From assembly GCF_035989285.1 (NCBI RefSeq), contig NZ_CP108513.1, forward strand, positions 5,766,001 through 5,830,000: a DNA stretch of 64,000 bases. The letters run 5' to 3'. Shown one piece after another: positions 13,063 to 21,463 of this stretch (position 1 is the first letter of the stretch; each line of letters starts with the position of its first letter). Both the position numbers and the translations under genes were made by a program. Origin of the DNA: Streptomyces sp. NBC_01235. GTDB taxonomy: Bacteria; Actinomycetota; Actinomycetes; Streptomycetales; Streptomycetaceae. Below the pieces are notes generated by a model that was not told the origin of the DNA, ran no database searches, and worked only from the letters and a program-made list of their open reading frames with translations.

Positions 13063-13611
13063 TCAGTTCTGGTGGGACTGGTAGTGCGTGACCGCGTCGG
13101 AGGTACGGCCGGCGCCGTACACCCGGAGGAACTCTGCCAGTTCCGGATGGGTCGGGGCGAGGGTGTCCGCGGCGTCGATGATGTCGCCGGCGGCCGCCAC
13201 CGAGCGCAGCAGGGACTGGATCTCGCGGACGACCCGCTTGACCGTGGGAGCCCCCGAACTGCTCGTCGTCTGAGTGTTGTTGCTGAGCACCGAGCCCCCC
13301 TGCGACCGCTTGATCTCGTCCATGCGCTCGGTCGCCTCGGCGGCGCTGACGCTGCCGTCCGCGACCTGCGCCGCCAACTCCTGGAGCAGCTGCACCCGCT
13401 GCACCACCGCCGGGTTGCCGATCTTCGCCCGCTGACCGCTCATCAGCTGCGACAGCATCGGCGCCGACAGTCCCAGTACCCCCGCGAGACGAGCCTGGTT
13501 GAGGCCAAGATCGTCGATGAGCTTACGGAAGAGCGCCCCCAGCGGCTCCCCGTACCAGTTCCGCTGCAGTTCCCGCGCTCTCGCGGTCGCTTCCTGCTGT
13601 GCGGCGTCCAT
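13063..13611 (-). CDS. Helix-turn-helix DNA-binding protein
   Basis: A 182-residue protein from ATG 13611 (GGGGAG upstream). An XRE-like HTH lies around residues 25-60: ALFRKLIDDLGLNQARLAGV, then LGLSAPMLSQLMSGQRAKIG. The C-terminal half is helical, with a SAAEATERMDEIKRSQGGS segment and TVKRVVREIQSLLRSVAAAG. It has the layout of a conserved streptomycete regulator next to the kinase and tRNA-Ala in this chromosomal region. Target genes are unknown. It is transcribed toward the kinase start with a gap of about 165 bases. Confidence 0.8.
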   Translation of the reverse strand: MDAAQQEATARARELQRNWYGEPLGALFRKLIDDLGLNQARLAGVLGLSAPMLSQLMSGQRAKIGNPAVVQRVQLLQELAAQVADGSVSAAEATERMDEIKRSQGGSVLSNNTQTTSSSGAPTVKRVVREIQSLLRSVAAAGDIIDAADTLAPTHPELAEFLRVYGAGRTSDAVTHYQSHQN

Positions 13612-13711
13612 TGCGTCTCCCCATCGCTTCCCCAGAAACCGCGGTTCGCTCCAGCGAACCACGTCCGAGCATCTTACGGAGAGTGGTCATCCGCGGGGAC
13701 CCCTAATCTTT

Positions 13712-13742
13712 TTGCGAGATACCCCGGGTGACCCGGTACTCT
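13712..13742 (+). promoter_or_regulatory. Possible tRNA-Ala promoter
   Basis: TTGCGA (13712-13717) and TACTCT (13737-13742), with a 19-base spacer, lie about 50 bases upstream of tRNA-Ala. The spacing is slightly long. Confidence 0.35.
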
Positions 13743-13792
13743 GGTCTGCGGCGCCCGCCGGTGCGAGGTTTCTCCGGCCGGACGTCCCTTCC

Positions 13793-13865
13793 GGGGCCTT
13801 AGCTCAGTTGGTAGAGCGCTGTCTTTGCATGGCAGATGTCAGGGGTTCGACTCCCCTAGGCTCCA
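13793..13865 (+). tRNA. tRNA-Ala (TGC anticodon)
   Basis: Cloverleaf: acceptor GGGGCCT with AGGCTCC (one G-U), D-arm GCTCAGTTGGTAGAGC, anticodon loop TTTGCAT, T-arm AGGGG-TTCGACT-CCCCT, discriminator A. CCA is not encoded. Confidence 0.96.
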
Positions 13866-13870
13866 CACAC

Positions 13871-13915
13871 AAGACCCCTCCCACCTGCAAAAACGCAGAG
13901 GGGAGGGGTCTTTTT
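13871..13915. terminator. Bidirectional terminator between tRNA-Ala and the DUF5324 gene
   Basis: A 12-bp stem (13871-13882 with 13901-13912), then five Ts. It lies between convergent genes and can serve both. Confidence 0.85.
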
Positions 13916-13923
13916 GATTGTTG

Positions 13924-14640
13924 TCAGCTGCGGTCGTCCCGGTTCGCCGCCTCGTTCTCCGCGTCCTTCTCGGCCTCCTTGGCCTGGACCTCGGGATCGA
14001 GGACCGACGGGTCGCCGGTGCCGTCCACCGACGTCAGGCCGCCCGCGGCGGGTACCTCCGTGGCCGCCGGCGGCTCGACCAGCCAGTCCGGGTTCGCCTG
14101 CTTGTCCCACCACTTCCAGGCCGCGTAGGCACCGCCGACGACGCCACCGAGCACGGCCAGCGCCTTGGCGAGCCTGCCCGCCTTGGCCCGCCGCCGGTGC
14201 TTGCGCGCCAGCTTCGCGATCTCCTTCGGCGTCACCTGACCGCGCAGGGCGGCCAGCGCGGCGACGCCACGGGCGGCGGCCTCGTCCTTCACGGGCCCGG
14301 CCGCGGCCACCGCCTGTTCGATCTTCGGCCGGGAGTAGTCGGCGGCCTGCCGCGCCGCCAGGCGGGTACGGGCGGCCGCTTCCTGCGCGGCCAGGTCGAC
14401 CTTCGGCGGGACATGTGTCTTCGCCTGTTCCAGACGTGGGACGACGAGGGCGTCGTACTGGACGCGGGCCTGTTCGGCGGCCTGAGACACCTTGGGCGCG
14501 AGCCGTACGCGGGCCTCATGCGCGTAGAGCGCGGCCCGTTCCTTGGCCGTGTCGGCGTAGGGCGCCACCACTTCCGCGGCGTGCAGCACGCTGTCCTTCG
14601 CCGAGCCGGTCGCGGCGCGCACGCTGTCGATGCGGGTCAC
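13924..14640 (-). CDS. DUF5324 family protein
   Basis: A 238-residue protein from GTG 14640, preceded by GAGGAGGAA. It is mostly Ala/Glu/Arg/Lys-rich helix, probably amphipathic or coiled coil, with repeated patterns such as SAKDSVLHAAEVVAPYADTA and AAARTRLAARQAADYSRPKI. One short membrane segment lies near residue 165 (ALAVLGGVVGGAYAAWKWW), followed by an acidic C-terminal tail. I recognise it as the streptomycete DUF5324 protein usually found beside the cyclophilin gene. Function is unknown; the layout suggests a membrane-associated helical protein. Confidence 0.75.
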   Translation of the reverse strand: MTRIDSVRAATGSAKDSVLHAAEVVAPYADTAKERAALYAHEARVRLAPKVSQAAEQARVQYDALVVPRLEQAKTHVPPKVDLAAQEAAARTRLAARQAADYSRPKIEQAVAAAGPVKDEAAARGVAALAALRGQVTPKEIAKLARKHRRRAKAGRLAKALAVLGGVVGGAYAAWKWWDKQANPDWLVEPPAATEVPAAGGLTSVDGTGDPSVLDPEVQAKEAEKDAENEAANRDDRS

Positions 14641-14921
14641 GGGTTCCTCCTCCTCGGTGGCGTACGGTATTTCGACTGTCCACCCTTTTGCGGATCATGC
14701 CTGTCGGCGGCCGTCGCGGCATCCGTGGACGGGCAAATGGTCGACAGGCCGACAAAGCCGACGATGCCACGGATCGGTGCCGCCCGCTCCCGTCCCGCGC
14801 GACTCAGGTGCATTTCCGTACCCGAACCGTCGGTTCCGGTGCAGGAACGAGCCGTCCGGCAACGCACCCCGCGGAGCGTGCGAGGATCGGGGGGTCACAG
14901 GAAGACAACGGAAGGCAGATC

Positions 14922-15455
14922 GTGGCCGAGCAGCTGTACGCCACCCTGAAGACCAACCACGGCGACATCGAGGTCCGGCTCTTCCCGGACCACGCCCCGA
15001 AGACGGTCAAGAACTTCGTCGACCTCGCCACGGGCGGGCGTGAGTGGGTCAACCCGGAGACGGGCGCGAAGTCCTCGGACAAGCTCTACGACGGCACGGT
15101 CTTCCACCGGGTGATCAGCGGATTCATGATCCAGGGCGGTGACCCGCTGGGCAACGGCACCGGCGGTCCCGGCTACCAGTTCGAGGACGAGTTCCACCCC
15201 GACCTGCGGTTCGACAAGCCCTACCTGCTGGCCATGGCCAACGCCGGTCCGGGCACCAACGGATCGCAGTTCTTCATCACCGTCTCCCCGACGGCCTGGC
15301 TGACCCGCAAGCACACCATCTTCGGCGAGGTCACCGACGCGGCCAGCCAGAAGATCGTGGACGCCATCGCGACCACCCAGACCAACCCGCGCACCGACCG
15401 TCCGCTGAAGGACGTCGTCATCGAGTCGGTCGTCGTCGAGACCCGCCAGGTCTGA
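14922..15455 (+). CDS. ppiA: Cyclophilin-type peptidyl-prolyl cis-trans isomerase
   Basis: A 177-residue single-domain cyclophilin from GTG 14922, with GGAAGG at 14910-14915. Conserved motifs are present: KTVKNFVDLA, the active-site FHRVISGFMIQGGDP, LLAMANAGPGTNGSQFFITV and HTIFGEV. It lacks a signal peptide, so a cytoplasmic role in protein folding is expected. The family is about 165-180 residues, so it is full length. The next gene, rhomboid, is separated by a terminator, so it is probably monocistronic. Confidence 0.95.
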   Translation: MAEQLYATLKTNHGDIEVRLFPDHAPKTVKNFVDLATGGREWVNPETGAKSSDKLYDGTVFHRVISGFMIQGGDPLGNGTGGPGYQFEDEFHPDLRFDKPYLLAMANAGPGTNGSQFFITVSPTAWLTRKHTIFGEVTDAASQKIVDAIATTQTNPRTDRPLKDVVIESVVVETRQV

Positions 15456-15538
15456 GGCGAAGAGACCCGCCCGGCCCGAGGCGAAAGACGCGCCGGGCCC
15501 GAGGCGCAAACGCCCCTGGCGAACCATGGGGAACCTAA

Positions 15539-15570
15539 CGCCCTGCTCGTCCGTCAGGATGAGCAGGGCG
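15539..15570 (+). terminator. Terminator after ppiA
   Basis: CGCCCTGCTC (15539-15548) pairs perfectly with GAGCAGGGCG (15561-15570). A T-rich tract follows about 5 bases later. Confidence 0.8.
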
Positions 15571-15605
15571 GTTCCTTTCCGACCACGACTTATTTAGGGG
15601 AGCCC

Positions 15606-16499
15606 ATGGACCAGGCGCCTGGCAGCCGGCAGGACGACGCGCACAGCGGCCTGCCCGTCTGCTACCGGCACCCCGACCGGGAGACCGGCATCCGCTGCAC
15701 CCGCTGCGAGCGCCCGATCTGCCCCGAGTGCATGGTCAGCGCCTCCGTCGGCTTCCAGTGCCCCACCTGCGTCCGTGAGGGCTCCGGTACGGGGCACGCG
15801 CCCAGCGCCTCGCAGCCCCGCACGATCGCGGGGGGCGCGATCGCCGCCGACCCCCAGCTGCTCACCAAGATCCTCATCGGCCTCAACCTGGCGATGTTCC
15901 TGGTCCAGCAGGCCGTCGGCGACAGCTTCACCGACCACTTGGAAATGCTCGGCAAGGCCTCCGCCAACGGCTTCCCGCCCTACGACGGAGTCGCCGAAGG
16001 GCAGTGGTACCGGCTGCTGACCTCGATGTTCCTGCACGGCAGCATCATCCACATCCTGTCCAACATGCTCAGCCTCTGGTGGATCGGCGGCCCTCTCGAA
16101 GCGGCCCTCGGCCGGGCCCGCTTCCTGGCGCTGTACATGGCCTCCGGTCTGGCCGGCAGTGCGCTGACGTACCTGATCGCCGAGCCCAACCAGGCCTCGC
16201 TCGGCGCCTCCGGGGCCATCTTCGGTCTCTTCGGCGCGCTCGCCGTGCTGGTGCGGCGCCAGCGCCTCGACATGCGGCCGATCATCGCCCTGCTGGTGAT
16301 CAACCTGGTCATCACGTTCGGGTGGAGCGGCATCGCCTGGCAGGCCCACATCGGCGGCCTGGTCGCCGGTGTCGTCATCGGTATCGCCATGGTCCACGCA
16401 CCCCGCGAGCGCCGAGCCCTCGTGCAGTACGGGACCTGCGCGCTGATGCTGGCCGTCGTCGTGGTCGTGACGCTCCTGAGGACCGCCCAGCTCACCTGA
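15606..16499 (+). CDS. Rhomboid family intramembrane serine protease with N-terminal zinc finger
   Basis: A 297-residue protein from ATG 15606 (AGGGGAGC upstream). Residues 18-55 form a B-box-like zinc finger (CYRHPDRETGIRCTRCER, then CPECM and CPTC). The rhomboid domain follows with six or more membrane helices. The catalytic serine is Ser202 in LGASGAIFG and the catalytic histidine is His248 in WQAHIGGL. The HGSIIHILSNM stretch in the second helix is also typical. Rhomboids cleave membrane-spanning substrates; the substrate here is unknown. The zinc-finger plus rhomboid layout is common in actinobacteria. Confidence 0.93.
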   Translation: MDQAPGSRQDDAHSGLPVCYRHPDRETGIRCTRCERPICPECMVSASVGFQCPTCVREGSGTGHAPSASQPRTIAGGAIAADPQLLTKILIGLNLAMFLVQQAVGDSFTDHLEMLGKASANGFPPYDGVAEGQWYRLLTSMFLHGSIIHILSNMLSLWWIGGPLEAALGRARFLALYMASGLAGSALTYLIAEPNQASLGASGAIFGLFGALAVLVRRQRLDMRPIIALLVINLVITFGWSGIAWQAHIGGLVAGVVIGIAMVHAPRERRALVQYGTCALMLAVVVVVTLLRTAQLT

Positions 16500-16507
16500 G
16501 CGCGCTG

Positions 16508-16720
16508 TTGTCCACAGTCTGTGCCGAATCTTGTGCACAACGTGCGGGAACAGCTGTGCCCCCTGTCACCGGCCTATGTTTTCGCAGGTCGGGCAGGGGG
16601 CGAACAGTTTTTCGAGTGAGGGTGAGAGCCGGTAGTTATGTCACACCGGCGTCAACCTCGGATGAGTTATCCACAGATCGTCTTTCTTTTCCCCATGTGG
16701 AAAACTGCTGTGGATAACTC
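16508..16720. promoter_or_regulatory. Cluster of DnaA-box-like sites between rhomboid and crgA
   Basis: Within about 215 bases there is TTGTCCACA (16508-16516), the palindrome TTGTGCACAA (16531-16540), TTATCCACA (16667-16675), an inverted TTTTCCACA (16696-16704) and an inverted TTATCCACA (16709-16717). The two TTATCCACA boxes lie in a perfect 13-bp inverted repeat (16664-16676 and 16708-16720). The first matches the streptomycete DnaA-box consensus and the others the E. coli consensus. DnaA binding is inferred from sequence only. Confidence 0.6.
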
Positions 16721-16755
16721 AGTGGATAGCCCTGGGCAGAGCTACGGGCGGGGCC

Positions 16756-17010
16756 CTACTTCCACTGTGTGGAGACACCGAACCCGGCCGCGATGAACCC
16801 GAAGCCCACGACGATGTTCCAGTTGTCCAGCTTGTCGATCGGCAGCGAACCGTCGGTGACGTAGAAGACAACGATCCAGGCCAGCCCGATGAGGAACATG
16901 GCCAGCATCACCGGAGCGACCCAGGCACGGCTGTTCAGCTTGATGGCGGTCGCCTGCTTCGCCGGGGGCGGCGTGTAGTCGGCCTTCTTGCGGATACGTG
17001 ACTTCGGCAC
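16756..17010 (-). CDS. crgA: Cell division protein CrgA
   Basis: An 84-residue membrane protein from ATG 17010. It starts [20 protein letters not shown] and has two membrane helices ([20 protein letters not shown] and [16 protein letters not shown]), ending STQWK. CrgA is a small actinobacterial divisome protein that interacts with FtsZ-ring and septal peptidoglycan enzymes and controls sporulation septation in Streptomyces. The gene is divergent from the DUF881/sortase block and sits beside a DnaA-box cluster. Confidence 0.95.
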   Translation of the reverse strand: MPKSRIRKKADYTPPPAKQATAIKLNSRAWVAPVMLAMFLIGLAWIVVFYVTDGSLPIDKLDNWNIVVGFGFIAAGFGVSTQWK

Positions 17011-17149
17011 GAGGGTCTCTCCTGTCGATGCGCTGCGTGGCCGCGCAGGTGCTGGTCGGGCTCGGGGGCTGCGTACTAGGGGACTGAGGGGCTCCCCCGG
17101 GCGTCCGTTAGCGTAGTGCTTCTACGGCGCCGAAGGAGATAAGGGTACG

Positions 17150-17965
17150 TTGAGCAATTCTGCCGACTCCCCCGGGACGGGTACAACGGGTTCCGCCCCC
17201 GCCTCCTCCCCCGATTCCGGCGATTCCGGGCGCCGGGGTGGCTTCCGGCCCGTGCGGGTGCTCACCGTGGGTGTCTTCGCCCTCGCCGGCCTCCTCTTCT
17301 TCACCAGTTTCAACACCGCCAAGGGCACCAACATCCGCACGGACGCCTCCTTGCTGAGGCTGTCCGACCTCATCGAGGAACGCAGCCAGAAGAACGGCGA
17401 GCTGGACGAGGCGAACGGCAGCCTGCGCGAGGACGTGGAGTCGCTGGCCGAGGCCGACGACGGCAGTACCAAGGCCCAGGACGACAAGCTCGCGGGACTG
17501 GAGAAGGACGCGGGCACCCAGAAGCTCAAGGGCAAGGCCATCACGGTCACCCTCAACGACGCTCCGCCGAACGCCACCGCCAAGCTCCCCGGCTACCCGG
17601 AACCGCAGCCCGACTACCTCGTCATCCACCAGCAGGACCTCCAGGCCGTGGTGAACGCGCTCTGGCAGGGCGGCGCCCAGGGCATCAAGGTCATGGACCA
17701 GCGGCTGATCTCCACCAGCGCCGTCCGCTGCGTCGGCAACACCCTGATCCTCCAGGGCCGCGTCTACTCTCCGCCGTACAAGATCCAGGCGGTCGGTGAC
17801 CCGGAGAAGCTCCAGCAGGCGCTCGCGGGCTCCCCGGCGATCCAGAACTACATGGTGTACGTGAACGTCTACGGCCTCGGCTGGAAAGTCACCGAGGACG
17901 GGACGGTGACTCTGCCGGGCTACTCGGGCACAGTGGATCTGCACTACGCCGAGCCTGTGAAGTAG
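17150..17965 (+). CDS. DUF881 family membrane protein (YlxW-like)
   Basis: A 271-residue protein that appears to start at TTG 17150 (AAGGAG lies 12 bases upstream, slightly far). It has a Ser/Pro/Gly-rich N-terminus and one membrane helix near residue 40 (VLTVGVFALAGLLFFTSF). A short coiled-coil follows (SDLIEERSQKNGELDEANGS). The extracellular DUF881 domain has the conserved LVIHQQDLQAVVNALWQGGA and ISTSAVRCVGNTL. DUF881 genes commonly accompany division and sortase genes in actinobacteria. The molecular function is unknown. The adjacent sortase gene starts 16 bases after its stop. Confidence 0.88.
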   Translation: MSNSADSPGTGTTGSAPASSPDSGDSGRRGGFRPVRVLTVGVFALAGLLFFTSFNTAKGTNIRTDASLLRLSDLIEERSQKNGELDEANGSLREDVESLAEADDGSTKAQDDKLAGLEKDAGTQKLKGKAITVTLNDAPPNATAKLPGYPEPQPDYLVIHQQDLQAVVNALWQGGAQGIKVMDQRLISTSAVRCVGNTLILQGRVYSPPYKIQAVGDPEKLQQALAGSPAIQNYMVYVNVYGLGWKVTEDGTVTLPGYSGTVDLHYAEPVK

Positions 17966-17981
17966 CCGCCGGGGGGCGCCT

Positions 17982-18671
17982 GTGTCGGTGCGGGTGATCG
18001 TCAGGACGTTCAGCGAGCTGTGCATCACCGTCGGCGCCGTCATCGTCCTCTTCGTCGTCTACGTGCTGTTCTGGACCGGGGTCCGGGCCGACCGGGCCAT
18101 GGACGACCAGATCGACGACCTGCACGACCAGTGGGCCCAGCAGACCGCGCGCCCCGCCCCGAGCGCGAGCCCCACCGCCACCGGGCGGCCGGCGCCGTAC
18201 CGGAGCGGCAGGCCCTTCGCCGTGATGTACATCCCGCGCCTCGGTTTCACGTGGAACAAACCGGTGCTCGAGGGCACGGCGACCGGCACCCTGAAGAAGG
18301 GACTGGGCCACTACACCGGGACGGCGGCGCTCGGCCAGACCGGGAACTTCTCCGTCGCGGGCCACCGCCGTACGTACGGCGACCCGTTCAAGGACTTTCC
18401 CGAGCTCAGGCGGGGGGACGCGGTGGTGCTGACGGACGGGACGACCTGGTTCACGTATCGGATCGACAAAGGCCCTGACAAAACCGTGCCCTCGGACGTC
18501 GAGGTGATCGACGCTGTGCCACGTAAGTCGGGGTACACGCGTCCGGGCCGGTATCTGACGTTGACCACGTGCGATCCCGAATGGGGGCACAGTCACCGGC
18601 TGATCGTCTGGGCGCACCTGGACTCCACACAGCCTGTGGAGGCAGGCGAACCGAAGGCTCTGCGCCGTTAG
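17982..18671 (+). CDS. Class E sortase (first of three)
   Basis: A 229-residue sortase from GTG 17982. One N-terminal membrane helix (ITVGAVIVLFVVYVLFW) is followed by the sortase barrel. The catalytic His is in VAGHRRTYGDPF, the Cys is Cys197 in TLTTCDPEWG, and the Arg is in HRLIVW. Class E sortases join surface proteins bearing LAXTG-like signals, including chaplins in Streptomyces, to the cell wall. It is shorter than the other two copies and lacks their long disordered N-terminus, and its active-site text (TCDPEWGHSHR) differs from theirs (TCTPEFTSKYR, TCTPVYTSRYR). Confidence 0.9.
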   Translation: MSVRVIVRTFSELCITVGAVIVLFVVYVLFWTGVRADRAMDDQIDDLHDQWAQQTARPAPSASPTATGRPAPYRSGRPFAVMYIPRLGFTWNKPVLEGTATGTLKKGLGHYTGTAALGQTGNFSVAGHRRTYGDPFKDFPELRRGDAVVLTDGTTWFTYRIDKGPDKTVPSDVEVIDAVPRKSGYTRPGRYLTLTTCDPEWGHSHRLIVWAHLDSTQPVEAGEPKALRR

Positions 18672-18723
18672 TCTGGTGGCGTACGGCGTGAGTCAGGTGC
18701 CGTGGTGCGACGGAAGGGACGGC

Positions 18724-18885
18724 ATGTACGGCTGGATCTGGCGGCATCTGCCGGGAAACGCGTGGGTGAAGGCGCTGATCTCGATCATGCTGGTCGTGGC
18801 CGTGGTGTACGCGCTCTTCCAGTACGTCTTCCCGTGGGCCGAACCGCTGCTTCCCTTCAACGATGTGACGGTGGACAACCAGTGA
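18724..18885 (+). CDS. Small conserved membrane protein upstream of pabA
   Basis: A 53-residue protein from ATG 18724, with GGAAGGGA just upstream. It has one membrane helix (VKALISIMLVVAVVYALFQYV) and the ends MYGWIWRHLPGNAW and PFNDVTVDNQ. Its stop overlaps the pabA start (GTGA), which supports translation. The same tiny protein precedes pabA in other Streptomyces as I recall. Function is unknown. Confidence 0.8.
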   Translation: MYGWIWRHLPGNAWVKALISIMLVVAVVYALFQYVFPWAEPLLPFNDVTVDNQ

Positions 18886-19520
18886 GCGCGCGCATTCTCG
18901 TCGTCGACAACTACGACAGCTTCGTCTTCAACCTGGTCCAGTACCTGTACCAGCTGGGTGCCGAGTGCGAGGTCCTGCGCAACGACGAGGTCTCCACGGC
19001 CCACGCCCAGGACGGCTTCGACGGCGTCCTGCTGTCCCCCGGCCCGGGCACGCCCGAGGAGGCCGGCGTCTGTATCGAGATGGTCCGGCACTGCGCGGCC
19101 ACCGGTGTCCCCGTCTTCGGCGTCTGCCTGGGCATGCAGTCGATGCAGGTGGCGTACGGCGGTGTCGTGGACCGGGCGCCGGAGCTGCTGCACGGCAAGA
19201 CCTCGCTGGTGGAGCACGGGGGCAAGGGCGTCTTCGCCGGCCTGCCGACCCCCTTCACCGCGACCCGCTACCACTCGCTGGCCGCCGAGCCGCAGACGGT
19301 CCCGGCCGAACTCGAGGTCACCGCCCGTACGCACGACGGGATCATCATGGGCCTGCGCCACCGTGAACTGCCTGTCGAGGGCGTCCAGTTCCACCCGGAG
19401 TCGGTGCTGACCGAGCACGGGCACCGGATGCTGGCCAACTGGCTGGTGGAGTGCGGCGATCAGGGCGCGGTGGCGAGGTCGGCGGGGCTCGCCCCGGTGG
19501 TGGGCAGGGCCACGGCGTGA
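18882..19520 (+). CDS. pabA: Aminodeoxychorismate/anthranilate synthase glutaminase component
   Basis: A 212-residue class I glutamine amidotransferase starting at GTG 18882, overlapping the preceding stop. The N-terminus ILVVDNYDSFVFNLVQYL is diagnostic. The nucleophile is Cys82 in FGVCLGMQSM, with His171 and Glu173 in GVQFHPESVLTEHG. It supplies ammonia to a PabB/TrpE-type partner for folate or tryptophan synthesis; the partner gene is not in this window. PabA and TrpG cannot be separated on sequence alone; the location points to the housekeeping pabA. Confidence 0.92.
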   Translation: MSARILVVDNYDSFVFNLVQYLYQLGAECEVLRNDEVSTAHAQDGFDGVLLSPGPGTPEEAGVCIEMVRHCAATGVPVFGVCLGMQSMQVAYGGVVDRAPELLHGKTSLVEHGGKGVFAGLPTPFTATRYHSLAAEPQTVPAELEVTARTHDGIIMGLRHRELPVEGVQFHPESVLTEHGHRMLANWLVECGDQGAVARSAGLAPVVGRATA

Positions 19521-20575
19521 CCGCGCTGCGTCCCGAGCGCGAGGACTCGTACGGCACGGCGCCGTACGAGTCCTTCGGCGGTGACCAGTACGGAGCCGGC
19601 CCCTACGCGGGGGAGCCGTACCAGGCGCCCGTCGACGAGGAGACGGTGGCGCTGCGCATGCCGCCGTCGGCGTCCGCGTTCGGCGGCGGGCCCAAATCGG
19701 CCTCTGGCGCCCCAGCGGCCTCTCCTGCCCCTGGATCCCCGGCCGGTGGCCGAGCGGCCCGCAGAAAGGCCGCCAAGGGCCGTCGTGGGCGCCATGGCGG
19801 CCCGGGCGAGGTGTCCGAGTCGTACAACGGGGCCGACGCGCCGACCCAGGACGAGCGGCCGCTCTCGCGCGTCGAGGCCCGCCGACAGCAGCGGGCCCGT
19901 AAGCCGAGCGCGGCCGTGGTCGCCAGCCGCGCGGTCGGGGAGGTGTTCATCACCACGGGCGTGCTGATGCTGCTGTTCGTCACCTACCAGCTGTGGTGGA
20001 CGAACGTGCGGGCCCACGCGCAGGCGGACAAGGAGGCGAGCAGCCTCCAGGACGACTGGGCGAACGGCAAGGGCGCCCCCGGCGTGTTCTCGCCGGGGCA
20101 GGGCTTCGCGATACTCCACATCCCGAAGCTGGACGTGGTGGTGCCGATCGCCGAGGGCGTCAGCAACAAGAAGGTGCTCGACAAGGGCATGGTCGGGCAC
20201 TACGGCGAGGGTGCGCTGACGACGGCGATGCCCGACGCGAAGACCGGCAACTTCGGGCTCGCGGGCCACCGCAACACGCACGGCGAGCCGTTCCGGTACA
20301 TCAACAGGTTGCAGGCGGGCGACGAGATCGTCGTCGAGACGCAGGACGAGTACTTCGTCTACAAGATGACGTCCTCGCTGCCGGTGACCGCGCCGAGCAA
20401 CACGAGTGTCCTCGACCCGGTCCCGCCGGACTCCGGGTTCACCGGGCCGGGCCGGTACATCACGCTCACCACCTGCACCCCGGAGTTCACCAGCAAGTAC
20501 CGCTTGATCGTCTGGGGCAAGATGGTCGAGGAACGGCCGCGCAGCAAGGGCAAGCCGGATGCGCTCGTCGAGTAG
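19517..20575 (+). CDS. Class E sortase (second of three)
   Basis: A 352-residue protein from GTG 19517, overlapping the pabA stop by four bases. Residues 1-135 are cytoplasmic and low-complexity (Gly, Tyr, Pro, Ala, then basic). The membrane helix near 150 is VFITTGVLMLLFVTYQLWW. The sortase domain has LAGHRNTHGEPF and the nucleophile Cys320 in TLTTCTPEF, with Arg in SKYRLIVWG. The long N-terminus and high similarity to the next gene match the tandem SrtE pair known in Streptomyces, which anchor chaplins and other LAXTG proteins. Confidence 0.92.
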   Translation: MTALRPEREDSYGTAPYESFGGDQYGAGPYAGEPYQAPVDEETVALRMPPSASAFGGGPKSASGAPAASPAPGSPAGGRAARRKAAKGRRGRHGGPGEVSESYNGADAPTQDERPLSRVEARRQQRARKPSAAVVASRAVGEVFITTGVLMLLFVTYQLWWTNVRAHAQADKEASSLQDDWANGKGAPGVFSPGQGFAILHIPKLDVVVPIAEGVSNKKVLDKGMVGHYGEGALTTAMPDAKTGNFGLAGHRNTHGEPFRYINRLQAGDEIVVETQDEYFVYKMTSSLPVTAPSNTSVLDPVPPDSGFTGPGRYITLTTCTPEFTSKYRLIVWGKMVEERPRSKGKPDALVE

Positions 20576-20607
20576 GCGTGCAGCAGTCGAGTAGGGGCAG
20601 ATTGAAC

Positions 20608-21363
20608 GTGGCAGCGACCACCGGCGACACCGAGCACGAAGAGCACGCGCGCGTGGACGCGCCCGAGCCCGCGCCCCGGCGGCGCGGCGGCGGCCGGATC
20701 GCGCTGGCCGTGAGTGTCTTCGGTGAGCTACTCATCACGGCCGGCCTGGTGCTCGGTCTGTTCGTCGTCTACTCGCTGTGGTGGACCAACGTCGTCGCCG
20801 ACCGGCACGCGGACCGGCAGGGCGACAAGGTGCGCGACAGCTGGGCCCAGGAGGACACCGGTCCCGGGGCGCTCGACACCAAGGACGGCATCGGCTTCCT
20901 CCATGTGCCCGCGATGAAGAACGGCGAGGTGCTGGTCGAGAAGGGCACCTCGTCGAAGGTCCTCAACGAGGGCGTCGCCGGCTACTACATCGATCCCCTG
21001 AAGGCCGTCCTGCCGACGACCGGCAAGGAGGGCAACTTCACGCTCGCCGCCCACCGCGACGGCCACGGTGCGAAGTTCCACAACATCGACAAGCTGGACA
21101 AGGGCGACCCGATCGTCTTCGAGACGAAGGACAACTGGTACGTCTACAAGGTGTTCGCGGTCCTTCCCGAGACCTCGAAGTACAACGTCGAGGTCCTCGG
21201 CCGGATCCCGAAGGAGTCCGGCAGGAAGAAGGCCGGCCACTACATCACGCTGACGACCTGCACGCCGGTGTACACCTCGCGCTACCGGTACGTGGTGTGG
21301 GGGGAGCTGGTCCGCGTCGACAAGGTGAACGCGGACCGGACACCACCGAAGGAACTGAGCTGA
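20608..21363 (+). CDS. Class E sortase (third of three)
   Basis: A 251-residue protein from GTG 20608; an in-frame TTG at 20602 sits nearer to the AGGGG at 20593 and is an alternative. The N-terminus is short and charged (EHEEHARVDAPEPAPRRRGG). The membrane helix is ELLITAGLVLGLFVVYSLWW. The sortase domain has LAAHRDGHGAKF, Cys218 in TLTTCTPVY and SRYRYVVWGE. It follows the second sortase by 32 bases, so the two are probably one transcript, ended by tandem terminators at 21363. Confidence 0.92.
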   Translation: MAATTGDTEHEEHARVDAPEPAPRRRGGGRIALAVSVFGELLITAGLVLGLFVVYSLWWTNVVADRHADRQGDKVRDSWAQEDTGPGALDTKDGIGFLHVPAMKNGEVLVEKGTSSKVLNEGVAGYYIDPLKAVLPTTGKEGNFTLAAHRDGHGAKFHNIDKLDKGDPIVFETKDNWYVYKVFAVLPETSKYNVEVLGRIPKESGRKKAGHYITLTTCTPVYTSRYRYVVWGELVRVDKVNADRTPPKELS

Positions 21364-21447
21364 GGTGACGGCCCTTCTTTCAGGAGGGCTGTCACCTAGC
21401 ATGATGAAGGCCCGAAGCCGCAACCTTCTTTTGCGGCTTCGGGCCTT
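21363..21447. terminator. Tandem terminators after the sortase genes
   Basis: The first hairpin is a 13-bp stem with one mismatch (21363-21375 with 21385-21397), starting at the last base of the sortase stop codon. The second is a 17-bp perfect stem (21407-21423 with 21431-21447) and a 7-base loop. They separate convergent genes. Confidence 0.88.
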
Positions 21448-21463
21448 CTGTCCGGTGTCCTGG

